A stretch of 15,101 nt of DNA from an uncultured Haloferula sp. (lineage in GTDB: Bacteria > Verrucomicrobiota > Verrucomicrobiae > Verrucomicrobiales > Akkermansiaceae): positions 1 to 15,101 of the forward strand of contig CAMPGU010000076.1 in assembly GCA_946885645.1 (NCBI GenBank), written 5' to 3'. Below, piece after piece: positions 1 through 6,792 of this stretch. Each line of letters opens with the position of its first letter. Position 1 is the first letter of the stretch. A program made the position numbers and the translations under genes. The notes under the pieces were generated by a model, which worked only from the letters and a program-made list of their open reading frames with translations, was not told the origin of the DNA and made no database searches.

Positions 1-1044
1 GGCGTGCGGGTTTCCGTCCTCGGCTACCACGATTTCTCGGAAACCGCGCCCGAAACGGAGATGATCATCCGGACATCGAAGTTCCGGAAGCAAATGGAGG
101 CAATCCGGAACGCCGGGTTGCCGGTTATCCCGATGTCGGATTTCCAGGCATGGAAGCGCGGGGAGAAGGACATCGCGGACAAAAGCATCGTCATCACCAT
201 CGATGACGGCTGGAAAGCCGTCTATACCGACGCGTTTCCCATCCTGAAGGAGCTCGGCTACCCTTTCACCCTCTTTCTCTACAAGAACTACGTGGATGGC
301 GGCGGCAAGGCGTTGACGTCCGAGATGGTGAAGGAAATGCAGAAAAGCGGCGCGACCGTGGGCAGCCACTCCGTGAGCCATTCGTACCCCGGCAGCCATC
401 GCCGGAAGGGGGCGGAAGCCTATGAGAAATTCCTGCGCCTGGAGTTGGGCGAGTCCAAAAAATTCCTGGATTCAAGGTTCGACACCCGGGTCACGACCTA
501 CGCCTACCCGGGCGGCATTCACACGCCGGAAATGGATCCGCTCGCAAAAGAGTTCGGCTACGAGCACCTCTTCACCGTTCTGCCGGGCAAGATCCGCCGC
601 TCGAATGACGATCACACCTTGCCCCGCTACATCATCCTGGGCACGCACGACCGGGTTTTCGAGCTTGCGACGGGTTTCAACGAGGTGGCGGGCGCGACGG
701 CCTCCCATAGCCCCGTCATCGCCCCGCAATCCACGCCGCATCCGGTGATTCCGGAGCCTGGCTCGATGACCGACAGCCGCCTCCCGCTCCTGAGTGCCGA
801 CCTCTCCGCCGTGGAGGACATCGATCCCAAGACGTTGACGATGAAGGTGAGCGGTTTCGGCCAAGTGCCCGCCGTTTTCGATCCCGCGGCGAAATCCCTT
901 TCATGGCAGGTGAACCGCCGCTTGCGCTCACCGGTCTGTCAAGTCGCCGTGTCCTGGCTGGACAGCAAGGGCAAGCCGCCCGAAGTTCCGCTGCGCTGGT
1001 CCTTCCGCATCGATCCCGAAGCAGCCTACATGCCCCGGGATTAG
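1..1044 (+). CDS. Polysaccharide deacetylase (CE4/NodB family), 5' end truncated by window
   Basis: The reading frame is open from base 1, and a GTG at base 4 lies just before the family's first strand (VLGYHDFSE). This is therefore probably the inside of a longer protein whose signal peptide lies upstream of the window. Counting from base 4, the CE4 metal and catalytic motifs are visible: TIDDGW with D67 and D68, SHSVSH with H122 and H126, and YAYPGG near 166-171. Known members are metal-dependent enzymes that remove N-acetyl groups from peptidoglycan, chitin or exopolysaccharide, usually outside the cytoplasm. After about residue 225 there is a proline-rich linker and then a roughly 90-residue beta-rich tail (LSADLSAVEDIDPKTL onward) that is not part of the catalytic fold. 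It is probably an accessory domain. The substrate cannot be told from sequence. It ends 32 bases before ffh, with no obvious terminator between them. Confidence 0.85.
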   Translation, partial: GVRVSVLGYHDFSETAPETEMIIRTSKFRKQMEAIRNAGLPVIPMSDFQAWKRGEKDIADKSIVITIDDGWKAVYTDAFPILKELGYPFTLFLYKNYVDGGGKALTSEMVKEMQKSGATVGSHSVSHSYPGSHRRKGAEAYEKFLRLELGESKKFLDSRFDTRVTTYAYPGGIHTPEMDPLAKEFGYEHLFTVLPGKIRRSNDDHTLPRYIILGTHDRVFELATGFNEVAGATASHSPVIAPQSTPHPVIPEPGSMTDSRLPLLSADLSAVEDIDPKTLTMKVSGFGQVPAVFDPAAKSLSWQVNRRLRSPVCQVAVSWLDSKGKPPEVPLRWSFRIDPEAAYMPRD

Positions 1045-1076
1045 TCTTTCTCCGATTTCCTGATTCTCAGCCTGCC

Positions 1077-2516
1077 ATGTTCTCCAACCTCGCCGACTCC
1101 CTCGACAAGACGTTCCGCAATCTCCGCGGCGTCGGGAAAATTTCCGAGTCGAACATTACCGATGCTCTCCGCGAGATCCGCCTCGCCCTGCTGGAGGCGG
1201 ACGTTGAATTCAACGTGGCCAAGGAGTTTGTCGCCCACGTGAAGGAAAAGGCGATGGGCGCGGACGTGCTCAAGTCGATCAAACCGGGCGAGCAGATCGT
1301 CAAAATCTTCCACGACGAGCTCGCCGAACTGCTGGGCGGGGATCAGGTAGGCCTTGATCTCACCGCTCCCGCCCGGATCCTGATTTGCGGCCTGAATGGC
1401 GCCGGCAAGACGACCACCTCCGGCAAGCTGGCCCTGCGCCTGAAGAAGGAGGGCCGCCGGCCCTTGCTGGTAGCCTGCGACCTTTACCGTCCGGCCGCCA
1501 TCGATCAACTCGCCGTGCTCGGCAAGCAGATCGATGTGCCCGTTTATACTCCGGATGCCTCGGAAACGGACGTGGTGAAGGTCGCGCGGGACGCCCTGAA
1601 GTGGGCGGAGACCCAGAACCACACGCTCGTCATTTTCGATACCGCCGGCCGTCAGGAAGTTGACGAGCGCCTGATCGAGGAACTCAAGCGCTTGCACGAG
1701 TTCCTCCAGCCGCGGGAGACGCTGCTCGTGGCGGACTCCGCCACCGGCCAGCAGGCCGTCTCCGTGGCCCGGCATTTCGACGAAGCGGTGGGCATCACCG
1801 GCATTATCCTCACCAAGCTGGATGGCGACGCCCGCGGCGGTGCCGCCCTTTCCATGCGCGCCGTCACCGGCAAGCCGATCAAATTCGCAGGCGAGGGCGA
1901 GAAACTCGACCAGCTTTTCGAATTCCACCCGAACCGCATGGCCGACCGGATACTCGGCATGGGCGACATCGTCGGCATGGTGGAACAGGTCGCATCCAAG
2001 ATCGATGAGAAGGATGCGATGAAGTCGATCCAGCGCCTCACGGAGGGCAAGTTCGATTTCTACGACTTCCTGGACCAGATGAAAATGCTCCAGAAGCTCG
2101 GCGACATGAAAGGACTGCTGGGCCTCATGCCCGGCTTCAACAAGATCAAGAAGCAGATCCCGGACGCGGCTTTCGACCCGAAGCGGCTGAAGCGCACCGA
2201 AGCGATCGTGCTTTCGATGACCCCGGACGAGCGCCGCCGCCCGGAGATCATCAAGGCCTCCCGCCGCGAACGGATCGCCAAGGGCTCCGGTACCAAGCTG
2301 ATGGAGGTGAATCAGCTCCTCAAGCAGTTCGGGGAGATGCGCAAGATGATGCGCTCGCCGAACAAGATGAAGAACATGATGAAGCAGATGGGCGGCGGCA
2401 TGCCGGGGCTCGGCAACATGCCTGCCATGGGCGGCAAGGGCGGTGCCGGTGGTCCCGGGGGCCTCGGAAATCTGGACGACCTGCTGAAGAACATGAAGGG
2501 CAAATTCCCCTTCTAA
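1077..2516 (+). CDS. ffh: Signal recognition particle protein Ffh (SRP54 GTPase)
   Basis: Ffh binds signal sequences of nascent membrane and secreted proteins together with 4.5S RNA, and delivers ribosomes to FtsY at the membrane. The 479-residue length is typical, slightly long. The N domain is at about 1-90 (MFSNLADSLDKTF). In the GTPase domain I see the P-loop GLNGAGKT at 105-112, DTAGR at 188-192, TKLDGDARGG from 246, and a GEGEKLDQL motif. The methionine-rich M domain runs from about residue 326 (FDFYDFLDQMKML). It includes the SRP RNA-binding helix-turn region (SRRERIAKGSG, about 398-408) and ends in a Gly/Met-rich tail (about 438-479). ATG 1077 is chosen because the family's conserved N terminus begins there. 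The frame stays open upstream to 903, but that overlaps the deacetylase gene and gives non-family sequence. There is no Shine-Dalgarno sequence; the 30 bases before the start are mostly pyrimidine. The 4.5S RNA gene is not seen in this window. Confidence 0.98.
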   Translation: MFSNLADSLDKTFRNLRGVGKISESNITDALREIRLALLEADVEFNVAKEFVAHVKEKAMGADVLKSIKPGEQIVKIFHDELAELLGGDQVGLDLTAPARILICGLNGAGKTTTSGKLALRLKKEGRRPLLVACDLYRPAAIDQLAVLGKQIDVPVYTPDASETDVVKVARDALKWAETQNHTLVIFDTAGRQEVDERLIEELKRLHEFLQPRETLLVADSATGQQAVSVARHFDEAVGITGIILTKLDGDARGGAALSMRAVTGKPIKFAGEGEKLDQLFEFHPNRMADRILGMGDIVGMVEQVASKIDEKDAMKSIQRLTEGKFDFYDFLDQMKMLQKLGDMKGLLGLMPGFNKIKKQIPDAAFDPKRLKRTEAIVLSMTPDERRRPEIIKASRRERIAKGSGTKLMEVNQLLKQFGEMRKMMRSPNKMKNMMKQMGGGMPGLGNMPAMGGKGGAGGPGGLGNLDDLLKNMKGKFPF

Positions 2517-2854
2517 CAGGCAGAGCCCGGGAACGGATGCCTTGGACCTTTCTCCGAAGAGTTGGACTGCCTCAATCAATCCCGAGCATCCCCCTATTTT
2601 CCGCGTCCGGAGGATGTCGCATATCGTCCCAGCACAGGCGCTCCGATATTGGCATCACGGTTGCACGGATTTCCAATTGGCTCACCGACGGGATTTTCAT
2701 TTACGCCGGCAATTCGTCCCTGATCAAGGTGGTCGGATACCGAGGGCCGGCATTGCCAAGGCCTTTGTGCCGAGCCTCTGCCGCTATCTTCCTCTCTAAA
2801 ATCCGGGCCCGCGTGTAATTGCCAAGGCCGCGCCAGCCCGCTATGCAAGGGAGC
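2517..2854. other. Gene-less stretch between ffh and the next gene
   Basis: These 338 bases hold no convincing gene. Short frames on the + strand (for example 2542-2799) have no recognisable domain and no good start signal. Minus-strand frames reaching in here are shadows of the following gene. The base composition looks less GC-rich than the genes around it. A 12-bp direct repeat, ATTGCCAAGGCC, occurs at 2752-2763 and 2818-2829. I could not find a convincing intrinsic terminator for ffh, a tRNA, or a clear -35/-10 pair, though a promoter for the downstream gene probably lies here. Confidence 0.5.
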
Positions 2855-3532
2855 ATGACCCAGCTCCCTCCCTCCTTTCCGCCCCCTGCCAAAAAGCGCG
2901 GCCTGCCTCCCCTCGCTTGGGCCGGAATCGGCTGCGGTGGCCTGGTGATCGTCGCGGGGATCGCGTTCATCTGCTTCGCCGCATGGGTCGGAAAAAGCGT
3001 GGCAAAGAAGCTTTCCGAAGATCCCGGCAAGGCGGCGGCGGAAGCGGTAATCGCGACGAATCCGGATCTCGAGCAAATCTCGGACATCCCGGATCGGGGC
3101 GAGATGACGCTGCGGCTAAAGTCCACCGGAGAGGAGATCAGGACGACCTACACCGAGCTCATCTGGGGCCGCGCGACCACGGCCGCCTCCATGCCGCTTT
3201 TTGAAGGAGATCTTACGAAAATTCCTACATGGGTTCCCCGTTATCCAGGGGCAAGCGGGGAAAGTTCGACTTCCCACCGCGATCTCCCTGACAGGATTAC
3301 CGGCATTCTCACCTCCACCACCACGGATTCATTGGAGAAAGTGAAAGCCCTTCTCGACGCGGAGAAAGCCAAGCTTTCCATCAGTTCTTCTTCCGAATCA
3401 TCGGCAGATATCAATGGCAACCGCTTCCTGAAATACGAGTATCGGAGCGGCAAGCGGAGCATCGCGGTGAATGCCTTTGGCCAAACGGGCTCAGCACTGA
3501 CGGTGCAGACGATATATGCGGAGGTGAAGTAA
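2855..3532 (+). CDS. Hypothetical membrane-anchored protein with one N-terminal transmembrane helix
   Basis: Function not recognised. The 225-residue product starts with a short proline-rich cytoplasmic head (residues 4-19), then one hydrophobic helix at about 20-45 ([16 protein letters not shown] onward). A soluble, probably exported region follows. That region has two parts: a segment around NPDLEQ and a [11 protein letters not shown] strand pair, then WVPRYPGA followed by an alpha-beta portion ending QTIYAEVK. From memory, the same order of motifs (helix, NPDLE-type, YPGA-type) occurs in other uncharacterised single-helix proteins of Gram-negative bacteria. I cannot confirm that here. ATG 2855 is preferred over in-frame TTG 2819 and ATG 2843 because a purine-rich AAGGGAG (2847-2853) directly precedes it and the text then begins MTQLPP. 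It stands alone, with gene-poor DNA before it and a dyad-rich element after it. Confidence 0.75.
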   Translation: MTQLPPSFPPPAKKRGLPPLAWAGIGCGGLVIVAGIAFICFAAWVGKSVAKKLSEDPGKAAAEAVIATNPDLEQISDIPDRGEMTLRLKSTGEEIRTTYTELIWGRATTAASMPLFEGDLTKIPTWVPRYPGASGESSTSHRDLPDRITGILTSTTTDSLEKVKALLDAEKAKLSISSSSESSADINGNRFLKYEYRSGKRSIAVNAFGQTGSALTVQTIYAEVK

Positions 3533-3546
3533 CCGTGGATGGGGAA

Positions 3547-3629
3547 GTAGGCGCGAGCGGTCCTTCCGTCACTTCGCTTCCCGGGGAGAAGTCGGGAGCT
3601 CCTCATCGCGTTCTCACGAACGCGCCTAC
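3547..3629. repeat. Dyad-rich intergenic element, REP/BIME-like
   Basis: The 166-base gap before pdxH contains nested inverted repeats. The outer arms GTAGGCGCG (3547-3555) and CGCGCCTAC (3621-3629) match perfectly over 9 bp. Inside the right half is a perfect 7-bp hairpin, CGCGTTC (3607-3613) and GAACGCG (3618-3624), with a TCAC loop. In the centre ACTTC (3571-3575) pairs with GAAGT (3588-3592) around a C/G-rich core. There is no T-run, so it is a poor intrinsic terminator. The layout resembles the repetitive extragenic palindromes scattered between genes in many bacteria. That it is repeated elsewhere in the genome is inference, because only one copy is seen here. Confidence 0.5.
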
Positions 3630-3698
3630 GCCAGCCAACGTCCGGCAGAGGCCGCTTACTTCCCTTGCACGGGGCATCTTCAGGAACTATTCCCGCGC

Positions 3699-4334
3699 AT
3701 GGACTTGTCCGATTTCCGCAAGGAATACTCCAGCCACGGGCTTCGCCGCGAGGATCTGGACCCCGACCCGCTCCGGCAGTTTGAAACGTGGTTCCGGCAG
3801 GCGATCGAGGTCAATCTGCATGAGCCGAATGCCATGAGCCTCGCCACGGTGGATGCCCGCGGAATGCCACTCCTGCGGACGGTGCTGCTGAAGTACTTCG
3901 ATGCGTCCGGATTCGTGTTCTTCACGAACTACCAGAGCCGGAAAGCCCGCCAGATCGAGGCGAATCCCCAGGTCTCGGTGCTCTTCCCGTGGATCCTCCT
4001 CGAGCGGCAGGTGATCGTCCAAGGCCGTGCGGAAAAAATCTCCACTTCGGAATCCCTGAGATACTTCCTGTCCCGCCCGCGGGAGTCGCAGCTCGGGGCC
4101 TGGGTCTCGGAGCAAAGTTCCGTCATCTCCTCGCGCAAGCTGCTGATGCACAAACTGGCCGAAGTGAGCGAGAAATTCGGCAAGGGGGAAATTCCCCTGC
4201 CCTCCTTCTGGGGCGGCTACCGGATAGTACCGGAGACCATCGAGTTCTGGCAGGGTGGTTCCGCGCGCCTGCATGACCGCTTTTTCTACGAACGGAAAGG
4301 CGAGGGGTGGGACCTGAGCCGCTTGTCCCCGTAA
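3699..4334 (+). CDS. pdxH: Pyridoxamine/pyridoxine 5'-phosphate oxidase
   Basis: This FMN-dependent cytoplasmic enzyme oxidises pyridoxine or pyridoxamine 5'-phosphate to pyridoxal 5'-phosphate, the last step of PLP synthesis and salvage. The 211-residue length is standard. Family features are visible in order: N-terminal [10 protein letters not shown] substrate-lid region; the FMN-phosphate-binding strand RTVLLK (60-65); FFTNYQSRK; the [11 protein letters not shown] strand; [12 protein letters not shown]; and the C-terminal signature from W184 (FWQGG) through R190-L-H-D-R194. In E. coli PdxH the arginine and histidine of that signature contact PLP. ATG 3699 gives the expected N terminus. An AGGAA lies 13-14 bases upstream, too far for a strong ribosome site. 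The gene is preceded by the dyad-rich element and followed by about 118 bases before the ABC cluster. Confidence 0.97.
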   Translation: MDLSDFRKEYSSHGLRREDLDPDPLRQFETWFRQAIEVNLHEPNAMSLATVDARGMPLLRTVLLKYFDASGFVFFTNYQSRKARQIEANPQVSVLFPWILLERQVIVQGRAEKISTSESLRYFLSRPRESQLGAWVSEQSSVISSRKLLMHKLAEVSEKFGKGEIPLPSFWGGYRIVPETIEFWQGGSARLHDRFFYERKGEGWDLSRLSP

Positions 4335-4452
4335 GCTTGGAATCCGCCCGTCCGGAAGGCCCGGCAAGCCGGTCCACTTCCCTGCTCTTTCCCCTTTCCG
4401 CCCGCGGGGTCTTTCCCTAAACAAGCGGCCCCGCAGGGGACCGATCCGAATC

Positions 4453-5205
4453 ATGCGCCTGTTGTTCATCATGCTCCGCAAAGAGCTGAAAGGGTATTTC
4501 CTCAATCCCTTCGGCTGGGTGGTGTTTGCCTTTGTCACCGCCATGCAGGGGGCGGCGCTGTCCACCGCCATGAAGGGATTTCGGGATTCACCGCGCCAGG
4601 ACAGCTTGGTCTGGGCGGTCTTCCATACACCGCTCTTCTGGTTCTGGTTCCTGTTCATCTTCCCGCTGATCACCATGCGGACGTTCGCGGAGGAAGAACG
4701 GAGCGGAACGCTGGAGGGGCTGCTCACCGCCCCCGTGCGGACCTGGCAGGTGGTGCTTTCTAAATACGGCGCAGCGCTGACATTTTACACGTTGCTGTGG
4801 ATCCCGAGTTTTATCCAATTCCGGATGTATGAATGGGTTACGGATGTACCGCCGGCCTATTCCCCGGGGGCGATGCTCGGTGCCTACGCGATCATTTTCC
4901 TGATGGGTGCCGCCTTCACCGCCATCGGCTGCCTCGCTTCCGCCCTCACCTCCAGCCAGATCATCGCCGGTCTCCTGACCATCGGTCTGCTGGTGATCCA
5001 GTATTTCCTCGGCTACGTCACCGTGATCTGGGGGGAGAGCTTCCGCGCGGCCTCTCTCTTCCACTACATATCCAGCCAGGAGCACCTCCACTACTTCACC
5101 CGCGGCGTGCTGGATACGCGACCGGCCGTTTACTATCTAAGCGTGGCGATTTTCGTCCTCTTCATCACCTATCAGGTGGTCGATTACCGCCGCTGGCGCC
5201 GTTGA
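4453..5205 (+). CDS. ABC-2 type transporter permease, GldF/NosY-like
   Basis: This is an integral inner-membrane subunit of an ABC exporter of the ABC-2 superfamily. It has 250 residues and about six predicted helices, near 20-38, 55-75, 102-120, 138-160, 167-190 and 225-243. A hallmark coupling segment, FAEEERSGTLEGLLTAPV (78-95), lies between helices 2 and 3; in this family it faces the ATPase. The SSQEHLHYFTRGVLD segment (208-221) before the last helix resembles GldF-type permeases. The next gene starts 4 bases after this stop, which supports translational coupling with the GldG-like partner. In Bacteroidota, GldA-GldF-GldG proteins are linked to gliding, but homologues are widespread in non-gliders, so motility is not implied. 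No ATPase gene adjoins it here. The transported substrate is unknown. Confidence 0.9.
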   Translation: MRLLFIMLRKELKGYFLNPFGWVVFAFVTAMQGAALSTAMKGFRDSPRQDSLVWAVFHTPLFWFWFLFIFPLITMRTFAEEERSGTLEGLLTAPVRTWQVVLSKYGAALTFYTLLWIPSFIQFRMYEWVTDVPPAYSPGAMLGAYAIIFLMGAAFTAIGCLASALTSSQIIAGLLTIGLLVIQYFLGYVTVIWGESFRAASLFHYISSQEHLHYFTRGVLDTRPAVYYLSVAIFVLFITYQVVDYRRWRR

Positions 5206-5209
5206 AATC

Positions 5210-6784
5210 ATGAGCAAGGACTCCGATACTCCCCCGGAAAAGGCGGCCAAGCCGATCGGGCGCTTCGGCACCGGCACGCTGTCGATTCTCCAGATCGTCT
5301 GCTTCATCATCCTCTTCGCGGGGGTAAACTATCTCAGCTCGCAGTATTTCGCGCCGAAGGATCTCAGCGCGGACGCTGCCTTCACGCTTTCCCCCGCAAC
5401 GCGGCGTTACCTGGAATCCCCGGCCATCCGCGACCGCGACGAACCGATCCGGATGCTGGTCGCCTTTCGCCGGAGCAACGGCTTCTATGAGCGCGTGCGC
5501 GCGCTCGGCGAGCAGTACCAGCAGGCGTCGGGAAAAAAGGTGAAGCTGGAACTGCTCGACCCGATCCGCTCCCCGGACCGCACCCAGCAGATCAAGGAAG
5601 CCTACCGGAAGGTCTTCGGGGAGGCCTTCGGCAAGACGATTTTTAGCTCCGACCTCGTGATTATCGATGCCCGGTCGAAGGAGGAAAAAGAACAACTGGT
5701 GAATTCCGGCGGCACAGCCACGGCCAGCCCGCACATCCGCTTCATCGAATCGGAGAACATGGCCCGCTTCGAGACCGACCTGAAAGGCCAGCGCAAGGTG
5801 ACGGGCTTTCTGGGTGAAGATGCCCTAACGACCGGACTGGTCGCCGCGATCGAAGGGAAACCGCGCCAGGTCTATCTGCTGACCGACAAGAGCGGCTACA
5901 GCCTCGATGGAGCCGACTCTCCGCTCACCAATTTCGAAGGCATCCTGCTTTCCCAGAACGCGTTAACCCGGCGCGTCCAGATGGCAGGCATGGAGCGTAT
6001 CCCCGACGATGCCGCGATGGTCGCCATCGTGAACCCGTCCTACGATTTCACCCCGCGCGAGCTGGAAGTTCTGGGGGAATACTGGAACCGTCCCCGTGCG
6101 AGCATTCTGGTGACGCTCGGCTCGCCGGATACCCCTCCCCGCTTGCGGGCCTTCCTGCGGAACCTGGGCATCACCCCCGGCCGCGATCGCGTCATCACGA
6201 AGAAGGGCGATCAGGTCATCTCCACCGTGCGCGGGACCTTCATCGGCGGCATGGAGTTCACCAAGGACTTCTGGGAAAAGACCGCCACCCTCGAAGGGGC
6301 GACCAGCAGCCTCGATATCCGCGACAAGGACAACGAAGATCTGCTCAACCGCCGGATCATGCCCTATACCATTCTGGAGACCGGCCAGGAATTCTGGGGT
6401 GAGACCCGGTTCGGCGCGCCCGATCCAGCCTACGATTCACGCGAGGACAACGCCGGGCCGGTGCGCTTGGCCGGAGCCGTGATCCGCGGCGCTGCCACGC
6501 GCGACGATGTGGGCGGCGACATCTCGAAGATGGTGGTGATCTCGAACTCCGACTTCCTCGCACCGAAATACCTCACCGACATCAACCGGAACTTCCTTGC
6601 CAGCTCCGCCAACTGGCTGATCGGTCGCGAGGAGCTTACCGGTTTCGGCCCCCGCACGCTGGGCACCTACAAGTTGCCGCTCCTGGACAGCCAGGTATCG
6701 ATCATCAACCGGGTGAACCTCTTTTTCCTACCTGCATTCGCCTTGGTCATCGGTGCGATCATCTGGTCGTCGCGCCGAGCCTGA
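5210..6784 (+). CDS. GldG-like ABC transporter auxiliary protein
   Basis: This 524-residue protein is anchored at both ends: an N-terminal helix at about 24-44 (LSILQIVCFIILFAGVNYL) and a C-terminal helix at about 503-519 (LFFLPAFALVIGAIIW) with a short basic tail. The large region between would lie in the periplasm. This is the architecture of the GldG/ABC-type uncharacterised auxiliary family found next to ABC-2 permeases. It also shows the usual early FTLSPATRRYL segment, in which the mature domain begins after the anchor. No catalytic motif is evident. The role is probably to assist or gate the exporter, but the mechanism is not established. ATG 5210 sits 4 bases after the permease stop, and the DUF4340 gene starts 8 bases after this stop, so the three are almost certainly one operon. 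Confidence 0.88.
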   Translation: MSKDSDTPPEKAAKPIGRFGTGTLSILQIVCFIILFAGVNYLSSQYFAPKDLSADAAFTLSPATRRYLESPAIRDRDEPIRMLVAFRRSNGFYERVRALGEQYQQASGKKVKLELLDPIRSPDRTQQIKEAYRKVFGEAFGKTIFSSDLVIIDARSKEEKEQLVNSGGTATASPHIRFIESENMARFETDLKGQRKVTGFLGEDALTTGLVAAIEGKPRQVYLLTDKSGYSLDGADSPLTNFEGILLSQNALTRRVQMAGMERIPDDAAMVAIVNPSYDFTPRELEVLGEYWNRPRASILVTLGSPDTPPRLRAFLRNLGITPGRDRVITKKGDQVISTVRGTFIGGMEFTKDFWEKTATLEGATSSLDIRDKDNEDLLNRRIMPYTILETGQEFWGETRFGAPDPAYDSREDNAGPVRLAGAVIRGAATRDDVGGDISKMVVISNSDFLAPKYLTDINRNFLASSANWLIGREELTGFGPRTLGTYKLPLLDSQVSIINRVNLFFLPAFALVIGAIIWSSRRA

Positions 6785-6792
6785 GTCCTGCC

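Noticed and set aside
903..1076. 58-codon upstream extension of ffh
   Set aside because: It overlaps the deacetylase gene in another frame and is unlike any SRP54 N terminus. The conserved N domain starts at 1077.
1041..2579. A 512-codon open frame on the minus strand across ffh
   Set aside because: It is the antisense of a clear ffh gene. Long antisense frames are expected in GC-rich coding DNA, and its translation shows no domain.
2537..2818. Possible small gene of about 85-93 codons downstream of ffh
   Set aside because: Two overlapping frames are open, neither has a recognisable motif or ribosome site, and the translations look like non-coding sequence.
4404..4434. Hairpin GCGGGGTC/GGCCCCGC between pdxH and the permease as a terminator
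   Set aside because: The stem needs a G-T pair, the loop is 15 bases and no T-run follows, so it is too weak to call.
3687..4727. A 346-codon minus-strand frame over pdxH and the permease start
   Set aside because: It overlaps two well-supported genes and has the composition of a shadow frame.
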